From Ruminococcus sp. (lineage in GTDB: Bacteria > Bacillota_A > Clostridia > Oscillospirales > Ruminococcaceae): a stretch of DNA of 64,000 nucleotides. Position 1 is the first letter of the stretch. Each line of letters opens with the position of its first letter. A model generated the notes under the pieces. It was given only the letters and a program-made list of their open reading frames with translations. It was not told where the DNA came from and searched no databases. The position numbers and the translations under genes were made by a program. Below are positions 37,751 through 45,731 of the stretch, in pieces. The stretch lies in assembly GCF_016283395.1 (NCBI RefSeq), contig NZ_JAEEMU010000039.1:1-64000 (forward strand), in the 5' to 3' direction.

Positions 37751-37777
37751 TTAGAAATCAAACCAGTCCCAAAACAT
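37751..37777 (-). CDS. Minigene 2 for octapeptide MFWDWFDF
   Basis: ATG TTT TGG GAC TGG TTT GAT TTC TAA encodes the same eight residues as minigene 1. AAAGG lies 9 bases before this ATG, the same spacing as in copy 1. An ATG three codons earlier (MKN) directly abuts the AAAGG and is less likely. It is the first gene after promoter P7 and is divergent from the response regulator. Confidence 0.62.
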   Translation of the reverse strand: MFWDWFDF

Positions 37778-37824
37778 ATTTTTCATCCTTTCGTTGTTTT
37801 TTACGGTTCCGTTTCATTGATCTT

Positions 37825-37892
37825 ATTATAGTCCGAACAGGTAAAATTAACTATAAAAACAGAGCGAACAGGATAATTTTTGGAGTAAATGG
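37825..37892 (-). promoter_or_regulatory. LytTR-type promoter P7 (MFWDWFDF minigenes)
   Basis: The -10 is TATAAT (37825-37830). The repeats are GAGCGAACAG from 37862 and GAGTAAATGG from 37883, 21 bp apart and 37 bp from the -10. It points at the minigenes, which would give positive feedback if they encode the signal. Confidence 0.78.
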
Positions 37893-37959
37893 TTGTTCAA
37901 CATTCACAGAAAAAGTGTGTTATTAACATATCACAGCATATAAGTAAATAGAAAGGAGA

Positions 37960-37998
37960 ATGATATACCGCATAAAATCGCTGTATATTGGGTATTAA
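37960..37998 (+). CDS. Possible 12-codon leader ORF of the regulator gene
   Basis: ATG and 11 codons (MIYRIKSLYIGY) end in TAA, which overlaps an ATG of another frame 5 bases before the regulator start. GAAAGGAG lies only one base before ATG, closer than usual. It may serve translational coupling, or the ribosome site may simply serve no gene here. Confidence 0.3.
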   Translation: MIYRIKSLYIGY

Positions 37999-38002
37999 TG
38001 AT

Positions 38003-38713
38003 ATGAGGATTGCAATTTGTGATGATCAGATGCCTTTACATGATGATCTGAAAAAAAATCTTGAGGAGTATGCTCTTAAAAGGCATTTGATAATAGTTTA
38101 TGATGATTACTTAAAAGGGGCAGATCTTATAGCCAGTGATATAGAATATGATATTATATTCATGGATTATCAGATGGATGATCTGGACGGACTTGAAACT
38201 TCAAGACGAATAAGAAAGAAAAATATTAAGACGACAATAATATTTCTTACAAGTTTCAAAAACATAGTTTTTGATACATTTGAAGTAAATACTTTTCGTT
38301 TCCTTGTAAAGCCGATAGATATGGAAAAACTGTCATCGGCTATGGATGATTACCTGGCAAGTCTTGATGACAGTAATTTTGTATTAATAAAGACAGAGGA
38401 TGATAACAAGAGACTGAATATCGATGATATAATTTATATTGAGGCAGCGGACAAATACTGCTATATAAGAACTGTTGAAGATAATATACTGTATAAAAAC
38501 ACTTTATCTGATATTGAGAAACAGCTTCCTGAAGAGAAGTTCTTCAGAAGCCATCGTACTTACCTTGTTGGATTCAAGCATATAGTTTCGCATACCTCTA
38601 CGGATATATTATTCGATAATAAAGAGCGTGCTCTTATCAGTAAATTAAAGCTTACGCCATTTAAAAAGGCATTTACAGATTATGTGAAACGCTATAATTT
38701 TGATAAGAGGTGA
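38003..38713 (+). CDS. LytTR response regulator (AgrA-like)
   Basis: This 236-residue regulator has a receiver domain (MRIAICDDQ, phospho-acceptor Asp in YDIIFMDYQMDD near residue 54, FLTSFKN, RFLVKPID) and a LytTR DNA-binding domain (DIIYIEAADKYCYIRT, FFRSHRTYLVGFKHI). Proteins of this class (AgrA, ComE, BlpR, PlnC) bind direct repeats two turns apart, as found in P1-P7. ATG at 38003 gives the standard receiver start; a TTG 15 bases upstream is possible. It overlaps the kinase gene by 4 bases. It is the only LytTR protein in the window. Confidence 0.92.
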   Translation: MRIAICDDQMPLHDDLKKNLEEYALKRHLIIVYDDYLKGADLIASDIEYDIIFMDYQMDDLDGLETSRRIRKKNIKTTIIFLTSFKNIVFDTFEVNTFRFLVKPIDMEKLSSAMDDYLASLDDSNFVLIKTEDDNKRLNIDDIIYIEAADKYCYIRTVEDNILYKNTLSDIEKQLPEEKFFRSHRTYLVGFKHIVSHTSTDILFDNKERALISKLKLTPFKKAFTDYVKRYNFDKR

Positions 38714-40020
38714 GTAATTTGTTAGTTGTTAATGTAGTATTAACTTGTATAGCATATTTTTTACTTGATGCATTGATCATTCAAATGGTTGGATGTATTG
38801 GAAACTGTAAAATAAAAAGTAAAGTTTTAGCTGTATTAATGCTAATAATAACAATGATTCCAATAATTATAGTTATTTATAAGTTTAATGTAGGAATTTT
38901 TAGATATCCTATAAAAATATATTTTTTGATTGCAAGGTTAGTTTTATATTCTGTAGTGTTTTGGAATTTTAATATTAAAGTACTATATGTCTTTTTAGTA
39001 ACATTTACAACGAATCAAATCTATTCTAATTTAACATTATATTTATTCAAAAGATTGAACAAAAGCATGGTGGCTATGTTTTTGGAAGTTATTGTACTTG
39101 CAATTTTATTGGTTTATATAAAAAAAGGAAAAAAGGAAGAAATTTATAAACAGCTTATTATGTCTCTTCCAAGAAAACTTTACATATTAATACTTGTAAT
39201 GTTACTTATAGCTTCAATGTTTGTAATGGGAGCTACAAGACCTAATAATGAAGTATTTATTAAGTATTTACTGCTTCCGTCTATGATAGGATTAGTTATA
39301 TCGACTATAGCTATCATCAGGATCGGTATATCTGAAAACGAAAAGAAATCCGCTGTAGATCTGCTTTCAAAGCAGATGGAAGGACAGATCGGATATTACG
39401 AGAAGATAAATAAAATATATGGTGAATTCAGAAGCTTCAGACATGATTATAAGAATCATGTGCTTTGTCTGAGAGGTCTTATTGCCGCAGACAAAAAGGA
39501 TGAGGCTCTGGAGTATATGAACACCATGCAGGATATGTCTTCTGTGGGAAAGAACAAGTATCACACAGGAAATGTTATCATTGATGCGCTACTTGATGAT
39601 AAGAGCGATAAAGCTGGAAAGGTCAGAACAAAACTTGATTTTGACGGTGTTGTTCCTTCATCAGGTATAAGTAATGCAGATCTTTGTATAATCATGGCTA
39701 ATGCCATTGATAATGCTATCGAGGCTTGTTCAAAGGATGAGTCTGAAAATGAAAAGATCATAAAAGTAGATTCTGATTTCAGACAGGGATATTTTTTCCT
39801 GAGAGTTTCTAATCCTATGTTTGAGGAAGTTAAATTCAAGGGAAAGAATAAGGTCGTTACTTCAAAGGCTGATAAGGAGCATCACGGATTCGGCGTTGCG
39901 AACATAGTTCATACTGCCGAGAAACACGGCGGTACTGCTGAGATATCTACAGATAACGGGCAGTTTACTATTGAAGTTCAGCTTATGCTTGAACAGACAT
40001 ATGCAGAACAGTCTGCATAA
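38710..40020 (+). CDS. AgrC-like sensor histidine kinase (GHKL ATPase)
   Basis: The 436-residue protein starts with GTG overlapping the regulator stop as GTGA, behind AAGAGG. The first about 200 residues form six or seven membrane helices (for example ILILVMLLIASMFVMG), the expected peptide sensor. The kinase core has FRSFRHDYKNHVLCLRGL with the phospho-acceptor His near residue 245, the N-box DLCIIMANAIDNAIEAC and the G-box HHGFGVANIVHTAEKHGG. The type fits AgrC, ComD and BlpH, but no AgrB or AgrD is nearby, so the ligand must be of another kind. Confidence 0.92.
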   Translation: MSNLLVVNVVLTCIAYFLLDALIIQMVGCIGNCKIKSKVLAVLMLIITMIPIIIVIYKFNVGIFRYPIKIYFLIARLVLYSVVFWNFNIKVLYVFLVTFTTNQIYSNLTLYLFKRLNKSMVAMFLEVIVLAILLVYIKKGKKEEIYKQLIMSLPRKLYILILVMLLIASMFVMGATRPNNEVFIKYLLLPSMIGLVISTIAIIRIGISENEKKSAVDLLSKQMEGQIGYYEKINKIYGEFRSFRHDYKNHVLCLRGLIAADKKDEALEYMNTMQDMSSVGKNKYHTGNVIIDALLDDKSDKAGKVRTKLDFDGVVPSSGISNADLCIIMANAIDNAIEACSKDESENEKIIKVDSDFRQGYFFLRVSNPMFEEVKFKGKNKVVTSKADKEHHGFGVANIVHTAEKHGGTAEISTDNGQFTIEVQLMLEQTYAEQSA

Positions 40021-40042
40021 TCTCAAAAGGGTTTTATTTAAA

Positions 40043-40074
40043 AAACAGCAGCTTATGTTTGTTGCTGTTTTCTT
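40043..40074 (+). terminator. Weak terminator after the kinase gene
   Basis: AACAGCA and TGCTGTT form a short stem with a loop of about 13 bases, followed by TTCTT. Confidence 0.45.
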
Positions 40075-40126
40075 AAGATATGAATAAAGCTATAAAATTA
40101 TTCCAAGGAGGAAACAGAGAAAAATA

Positions 40127-40906
40127 ATGGAAGTACTAAAAGCAGAAAATCTCGTAAAAACATTCGCACTAAGTGACAAACAAAGAAAAGCTCTTGGAAC
40201 AAATGAAAAAAATAAGATAGCAGTAAACGGAATAAGCTTTACTGCAAGATCAGGAGAAGTGTTCGGACTTCTGGGACCGAACGGCGCAGGCAAGACAACG
40301 ACAATGCGTATGCTTGCAACACTTATCAAGCCTGACAGCGGAGATGCACTTTATAACGACGTCAGTGCAGTAAAGACTCCTGAAAAGATACGTTCAGAGC
40401 TTGCATTCCTTACTACGGACTTAAAGCCTGATATGAAATCAACACCAAATCTAATGTACGATTTCTTTGCAGAGCTTTATCATGTTCCGAAGGATAAGGC
40501 TGAAAAGCGTAAAAAAGAGCTTTTTGAAGAGTTCGGTATAAACAAGTATGCCGATACTATGATATCAAAGCTCTCACAGGGACAGAGACAGAAAGTCTCA
40601 CTGGTAATATCGGTTATACATGATCCGAAGTTCATTATATTCGATGAGCCCACAAACGGACTTGATATCATTGCATCACGTGTAGTCCGTGAGTTCATAC
40701 TGAATATGAAAAAAGCAGGCAAATGTATGATAATCTCAACTCATTTGTTTGATCTTGTAGAGAAGGTCTGTGACAGGGCAGCCATGATAATGGACGGAAG
40801 AATAGTTGCAGATGATACTCTCGAAAACCTCATGCAGGGACGCTCGCTTGAAGAGGCGTTCTATGAAATATATACAAGCATTAACGGCGGAAAAGATGAG
40901 GTGTGA
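40127..40906 (+). CDS. ABC-2 transporter ATPase (NatA-like)
   Basis: This 259-residue ATPase has Walker A GPNGAGKTTTMRML, signature LSQGQRQKVSL, Walker B FIIFDEPTNGLD and the H-loop STHLFDL. AAGGAGGAAACAGAG precedes ATG. It pairs with the permease that follows. NatAB-like pairs next to bacteriocin regulators often pump sodium or remove peptides, and so may give immunity. Confidence 0.93.
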   Translation: MEVLKAENLVKTFALSDKQRKALGTNEKNKIAVNGISFTARSGEVFGLLGPNGAGKTTTMRMLATLIKPDSGDALYNDVSAVKTPEKIRSELAFLTTDLKPDMKSTPNLMYDFFAELYHVPKDKAEKRKKELFEEFGINKYADTMISKLSQGQRQKVSLVISVIHDPKFIIFDEPTNGLDIIASRVVREFILNMKKAGKCMIISTHLFDLVEKVCDRAAMIMDGRIVADDTLENLMQGRSLEEAFYEIYTSINGGKDEV

Positions 40907-40908
40907 TC

Positions 40909-42075
40909 ATGAGAGATATTATTACAGTTGCAAAAAAAGAATTAAAAGCATTTTTTAGCGATAAAGCAATACTGCTTCAGATGTTTATCCTTCCTTTTGC
41001 CATAGTATTTGGTTATGGCATGCTTATGGCGGCAACTTGGTCAAATATTGCAGATGATAAAGCACCGAAGAAAAACGAAACAGTTATTGCTTACAGTATG
41101 AATGCACCTGATGAATTCAAGACTGTACTTGATGAGCTTGGCATAAAGCCTGCACCTGATAAAGATATTGAGAAATACAAGGATCAGGTCAAGAGTAAAG
41201 AAGCAGACATGATCATGGTATTCCCAGAAGATTTCAAAATGGATGAACCGGGTTCATCAACACTGTCAAATATAGATATCTTCTATAATTCTGACAAGAA
41301 GTCGTCAATGGAACTTTATTCAAAGGCTACAGTGATGTTTACTACTATGCAGCCGAGAATATTTACATTCAATGAATCGACTGATACAGATTATGACCTT
41401 ATAGACAAGGCATCAATGCTGAGAAATCTCCTTGGTGGAATAATCCCGCTCATTGTATTCATGGCAGTGTATATGGTTTGTATGAGCCTTGCAGCAAACT
41501 CTATTGCAGGTGATAAGGAAAAAGGCTTCCTCAATACATTGCTTGTAACACCTATCAAGAGAGAAAGTCTTGCAGCAGGAAAGTCGATATCGATACTTGT
41601 AGTAGCAATAATCGCAAGCTGTTCAGCATTCATAGGAATGGCGATCTCACTTCCAAAGTTTGCCGATGCATTAAAGATAGCAGAAAAAACAAGCTACAGC
41701 ATACCAGATTATGGTGTACTGTTAGGAGCAGTAGTAACAGGTTCATTTGTATGTGCAGTAATACTGCTTATAATTTCAACAGTGGCAAAGGATACAAAGC
41801 AGGCAACAACACTTTCACCGATAATTCTGCTTGTAGTAATGATTCCTTCACTGATGTGCTCGACAGAAAGCTTTGCAGCACACGTTGAGAATCTTGGAAC
41901 AACAAACTATGTTATTCCTGTATGGAATTCAGTAAAGCTTCTTCAGGACGGAATCAAGCTTAATTATTCATGGACAAATGCAGGTATAACATTCGGAGTA
42001 AATGTTGCTGTTGCATTATTTGGAATATTCTTTATTGGTAAGCTTTTCAACAGAGAAAAGATAGTAAACGGTTAA
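40909..42075 (+). CDS. ABC-2 transporter permease (NatB-like)
   Basis: This 388-residue permease has one N-terminal helix (ILLQMFILPFAIVFGYGMLM), an extracytoplasmic domain of about 140 residues, and five C-terminal helices with the family block SIAGDKEKGFLNTLLVTPI. ATG at 40909 follows GAGG by 7 bases; a GTG 6 bases upstream overlaps the ATPase stop. Its last 206 bases recur at the window start with identity over the first 126, so two copies of this transporter gene flank the island in the same direction. Confidence 0.92.
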   Translation: MRDIITVAKKELKAFFSDKAILLQMFILPFAIVFGYGMLMAATWSNIADDKAPKKNETVIAYSMNAPDEFKTVLDELGIKPAPDKDIEKYKDQVKSKEADMIMVFPEDFKMDEPGSSTLSNIDIFYNSDKKSSMELYSKATVMFTTMQPRIFTFNESTDTDYDLIDKASMLRNLLGGIIPLIVFMAVYMVCMSLAANSIAGDKEKGFLNTLLVTPIKRESLAAGKSISILVVAIIASCSAFIGMAISLPKFADALKIAEKTSYSIPDYGVLLGAVVTGSFVCAVILLIISTVAKDTKQATTLSPIILLVVMIPSLMCSTESFAAHVENLGTTNYVIPVWNSVKLLQDGIKLNYSWTNAGITFGVNVAVALFGIFFIGKLFNREKIVNG

Positions 42076-42076
42076 T

Positions 42077-42110
42077 AAAAAATGCACGCTGTAAAGCGTG
42101 CATTTTTTTA
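42077..42110. terminator. Bidirectional terminator at the island right edge
   Basis: AAAAAATGCACGCT and AGCGTGCATTTTTTT form a stem around GTAA between the converging permease and zinc-ribbon genes. Confidence 0.85.
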
Positions 42111-43385
42111 TCTTCTTGCGTTGCAGAACGGACATTTGTTGTATTTTGATGCAAATATGTTTCCGCAGTACTGACAGGTAACTGTGCTGCCTGAGCTGTC
42201 TGTAGCATTATCGTAAGTTGCTGATGTTGTGGGGAAACTATCAAGTGACGGCATCATATCGCTTTCGTTCTTACTGTTTTCGGGCATCATCTGTTTGTAC
42301 TGGTCAATGAACGAATTGAACTCTGTATCGCGTTCTTTTTTGTCAGCCTTGTAATCGGAATAAGTGTAATTCTTGCCAGATTCGTTTATACGCTGTCTGC
42401 GTATGGTCTGTGGGTCTAAAGGCTGGGTGTTATTGTTCTTGCTTACATTGTTATTGACGCTGATATTGCTTCTGTTTGATGAATATGGTGTGGAATTATA
42501 GCTGTTACCGTAAGTATTCCTGTTGCCGTACGAGCTGCTTCCGCCGTATGTATTGCTGTCGGTATCAAGAGGTGCAGGTTGTGCTTTCCTGTACTTGAAT
42601 GACGGATAAAGCATTAAAAATGCATGGAGCAGCACAAAGCCCAGCATGAAAAGCATAGGTCCGAGCTGGTGCATATCAGGCTTCATGGAAATATTATCCG
42701 TTAAATAACGGAATGAGCTTATGAGTGACTCGTCTAAATCGTTTTTATCATACAGATAAGAATGAAAAGCTGAATTGAACTGTGCTGCTGTTTGTTCTGT
42801 GAGTACACTGTCGGTATTATCTCCCTGCATACCCTCCCAGTACCAGTCGCTGGAATGATTGGCTTTATCATGCGGCTGAGAATATATTATGAGCCAGTGC
42901 ATTTCGTCATTGAATTCGGAAAGATACCTGTTGTATGCATAGTCTTCCAGTGAGGAGTAGGTTTTTTTCCAGTCGTCGTTATAGATAGTGATAACGGCAG
43001 GTGTGATATCAGTTTTTTTCTGGAAAGCCTTGAGTTCCTTCATTACCTCGCTTTCGTCATCGATAGCATCTGCTTCATCTTTGATGATTATGGTGTGGTC
43101 GCTGTACTTTGGTATGTGCGGTACAGCCTTGATGATACCTGATATACTTACCCATAGGAAAGGCAGGTATATCAATATCGCAAATACAGTTGCGAAAGAG
43201 AAGCCGGGTTTGAAATCCGAGCCTGCATAGAAGTACCTCGGCTGGTTACGATGGTAATATACATACCTGCGAGAATTGTGGAATGGTCTGCTGCTTGTCC
43301 TTGTTCTGGAACTGCTGCTGTGAGAGCCTCCGTGACCGCCGTGTGAGCCGCCGCCGTGAGAACCTCCGCCAGATGAATGTGGCAT
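42108..43385 (-). CDS. Membrane protein with TPM-like domain and C-terminal zinc ribbon
   Basis: The 425-residue product begins with a Gly/His/Ser-rich tract (MPHSSGGGSHGGGSHGGHGG) and an Arg/Tyr-rich basic patch, followed by a membrane helix (FSFATVFAILIYLPFLWVSI). A domain of about 150 residues follows (DITPAVITIYNDDWKKTY, MHWLIIYS) that resembles TPM/YgcG-like folds, then a second helix (GPMLFMLGFVLLHAFLMLYP), an Asn/Ser-rich linker and a C-terminal CxxC-x12-CxxC ribbon (CQYCG, CPFCNARR). The function is unknown. It probably belongs to the chromosome rather than the island. Confidence 0.7.
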   Translation of the reverse strand: MPHSSGGGSHGGGSHGGHGGSHSSSSRTRTSSRPFHNSRRYVYYHRNQPRYFYAGSDFKPGFSFATVFAILIYLPFLWVSISGIIKAVPHIPKYSDHTIIIKDEADAIDDESEVMKELKAFQKKTDITPAVITIYNDDWKKTYSSLEDYAYNRYLSEFNDEMHWLIIYSQPHDKANHSSDWYWEGMQGDNTDSVLTEQTAAQFNSAFHSYLYDKNDLDESLISSFRYLTDNISMKPDMHQLGPMLFMLGFVLLHAFLMLYPSFKYRKAQPAPLDTDSNTYGGSSSYGNRNTYGNSYNSTPYSSNRSNISVNNNVSKNNNTQPLDPQTIRRQRINESGKNYTYSDYKADKKERDTEFNSFIDQYKQMMPENSKNESDMMPSLDSFPTTSATYDNATDSSGSTVTCQYCGNIFASKYNKCPFCNARR

Positions 43386-43679
43386 AATATAACCCCCCTA
43401 TATCAAATATAATGGATATATTTTATATCATACTCCGCAAAAAGTCAAGACTTTTTTGTGACTCATTTATTTCGCATATTTGAACTCATATTTGCCCAAT
43501 GATATTCGTATGTAATTTTATATATGATCCTTGAAAAAGAAATGATCGCGTTCAATACAATACATATCACCTTATCACAGAAATGCCGTTTTTGGCTGCA
43601 TGATCCTATTATCAAAAAATATGGTTTTTAAGTATTCGGACAAGTGATACTGCAATAGAATATAACGGAGGCGATTTCT

Positions 43680-43859
43680 ATTGCAGAGTTAAGCAGATCA
43701 GGTCATCATTCGCAGGAGAAAACTGTAATAACGGAAAAGGGGAACATGGTTGTTGAAAATCTCTTCCCTGATAAAAATGACCATAAAAAGTTAAAGGCTG
43801 CGAAAGCGGAGCTGTACGGAGTTTTCTCAAAGTACGTGAAAAACAGTGATAAAAAATAA
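43680..43859 (+). CDS. Small protein upstream of the large serine recombinase
   Basis: The reading frame IAELSRSGHHSQEKTVITEK then GNMVVENLFPDKNDHKKLK ends SKYVKNSDKK, 59 codons. The best ribosome site (ACGGAGGCG) lies 9 bases before an ATT, so an AUU start is likely. The first ATG is at 43746 (37 residues) and has no ribosome site. The product is small and basic. It forms a compact unit with the recombinase gene and a second small gene. Confidence 0.55.
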   Translation: MAELSRSGHHSQEKTVITEKGNMVVENLFPDKNDHKKLKAAKAELYGVFSKYVKNSDKK

Positions 43860-43916
43860 ATACAGTGTTTGCGCTGCGGCAAAGCAGTGCAGCGGACAGT
43901 TCTGAAAGGAGCTGAT

Positions 43917-45413
43917 ATTATCGTAGCTATCTATGCAAGACAATCTGTTGATCGTGCGGACAGCATCTCCATAGAACATCAGATAGAACTATGCAAATAT
44001 GAAGCAAGAGGTGAGACTTTCAGGACGTATATAGACCGCGGTTACAGCGGCAAGGATACGAACCGTCCCGAGTTCGCACAGATGATGAACGATATAAGGC
44101 TCGGTGAGATAAATACGGTCATTGTTTATAAGCTCGACCGCATAAGCCGTTCAATACTTGATTTTTCGGCGATGATGGAAATGTTCGGCAAATACGGTGT
44201 GCAGTTCGTTTCTGCAACGGAAAAGTTTGACACTTCCTCGCCAATGGGAAATGCAATGCTGAATATCTGTATCGTATTTGCACAGCTTGAACGCGAAACT
44301 ATACAGAAGCGAGTTGCTGACGCATATTTTTCACGGAGTCAGAAAAGCTTTTACATGGGAGGAGCTATACCCTACGGGTACAGAAAAGTGCCTGCTGTAA
44401 TTGACGGGGTGCATACTTCAATGTATGAGCCGATACCCGATGAAGAAAATGTCGTCCGCATGATGTTTGAGATGTACTCTCAGCCGCAGACTTCATACGG
44501 TGATATCATTGACAGAATGAATGAGCTTGGGATAAAAAAGCGCGGAAAAGACTGGGTAAGACAGCGGATAAGGGAGCTTATCCTAAATCCCATATACGTA
44601 AAGGCTGACTCTGATGTGTATGATTTCTTCAAGGAGCATGGTGCAGTGCTTGTGAATCTGCCCTCGGATTATATCGGAGTCAACGGCTGCTACTGCTACA
44701 AAAGCCGTTCAGATAAAAGGAAAAAAATCACAGAAATTGAAGGCAAGCAGATAGTTCTTGCTCCGCACAAGGGGATAGTGGACTCGGCATTATGGCTGAA
44801 ATGCCGTAAAAAGTGCATGGGGAGAGCGCAGATCATACCTTTGCAGAAGGCGAGAAATTCATGGCTGTGCGGCAAGATAAAGTGCGGAGAGTGCGGCTAT
44901 GCTCTTACTGCAAAGCAGTTCGACAACGGGCGGCGGCGTTACCTCATCTGCTCAAACAGGCTCGGTACAAAATGCTGTAAAGGGGCAGGTACGCTGTATA
45001 CTGCTGCGATAGAAAAGCTTGTGTGTGATGAGATAAACGAAAGGCTGACTGAGCTGGGAAAGCTTTCACCGTCGAAAAAAAGTGCTCCCGATAGTGAACT
45101 TGCTATGCTGGAGAATGAGCTTGCTGAGACAGACAAGGAGATAAACGGACTTCTCGAAAAAGTCGCCAATGCTGATAACGTGCTTTTTCAGTACATAAAC
45201 CAGCGTATTTCCGCTCTTGACAGTCGGAAAAACGAAATATATCAGCGCGTGAAGAAGCTCGGTTCGGAAAAGTGTATTCCTGACTGCACGATAGACTATC
45301 ATTCAGCGATGTGGGACGAGCTGAGCTTTGACGATAAACGTCAGGTGGCAGATATACTTATCCGCATCATATATGCTACAAGTGAAAAAATAATCATTCA
45401 GTGGAGAATATGA
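43917..45413 (+). CDS. Large serine recombinase
   Basis: This protein of about 498 residues has the catalytic resolvase domain (IVAIYARQSVDRADSISIEH with nucleophile Ser, DRGYSGKDTNRPEFAQMMND, YKLDRISRSILDF), a recombinase domain (IPYGYRKVP, MYSQPQTSYGDIIDRMNELG), a zinc-ribbon (KCGECGYALTAKQFD, YLICSNRLGTKCCKGAG) and a coiled-coil end. Such enzymes integrate phages and transposons. AAAGGAG lies just before ATT (43917) and ATC (43920), and no ATG or GTG fits, so a rare start codon is likely. No att repeats are evident around it. Confidence 0.85.
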   Translation: MIVAIYARQSVDRADSISIEHQIELCKYEARGETFRTYIDRGYSGKDTNRPEFAQMMNDIRLGEINTVIVYKLDRISRSILDFSAMMEMFGKYGVQFVSATEKFDTSSPMGNAMLNICIVFAQLERETIQKRVADAYFSRSQKSFYMGGAIPYGYRKVPAVIDGVHTSMYEPIPDEENVVRMMFEMYSQPQTSYGDIIDRMNELGIKKRGKDWVRQRIRELILNPIYVKADSDVYDFFKEHGAVLVNLPSDYIGVNGCYCYKSRSDKRKKITEIEGKQIVLAPHKGIVDSALWLKCRKKCMGRAQIIPLQKARNSWLCGKIKCGECGYALTAKQFDNGRRRYLICSNRLGTKCCKGAGTLYTAAIEKLVCDEINERLTELGKLSPSKKSAPDSELAMLENELAETDKEINGLLEKVANADNVLFQYINQRISALDSRKNEIYQRVKKLGSEKCIPDCTIDYHSAMWDELSFDDKRQVADILIRIIYATSEKIIIQWRI

Positions 45414-45523
45414 GTTCTCTTGAACGAAACGGCGAAGCACTTCGCATAGCACAGGATAATCTTGACTCTAAAAACTTCTATGCCTGCAATCCTTCCTTTG
45501 ATAAAAACTGCGGCAAAAGATGA
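45410..45523 (+). CDS. 37-residue protein overlapping the recombinase gene
   Basis: ATG overlaps the recombinase stop (ATGA) with GTGGAGAAT before it. The product is MSSLERNGEALRIAQDNLDS, then KNFYACNPSFDKNCGKR. A strong terminator follows within 10 bases. The tight coupling suggests a working part of the recombinase cassette; no family is recognised. Confidence 0.6.
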   Translation: MSSLERNGEALRIAQDNLDSKNFYACNPSFDKNCGKR

Positions 45524-45528
45524 ACGTA

Positions 45529-45560
45529 TAAGGCTTCCGATATTTTCGGAAGCCTTTTTT
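45529..45560 (+). terminator. Terminator of the recombinase cassette
   Basis: AAGGCTTCCGA and TCGGAAGCCTTTTTT form a perfect stem. Confidence 0.85.
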
Positions 45561-45731
45561 ATGGAAATATTACGGGAATATCCGACAAAAGAAGTCAGCG
45601 ACAGCAGTCATTTATCACGGGTTAAAATGTGATGTGGATGAAAAGCATCGGGAAATCGGATATTTTGACATGAAAAAGAACTTTCGGCTGTACATTGCAG
45701 ATGTTATACTGGACATAAAGGAGGGATAGGT

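Noticed and set aside
38003..40020. Complete agr quorum-sensing locus
   Set aside because: Kinase and regulator are AgrC/AgrA-like, but no AgrB protease or AgrD precursor is seen within the window, so a cyclic thiolactone signal is not supported.
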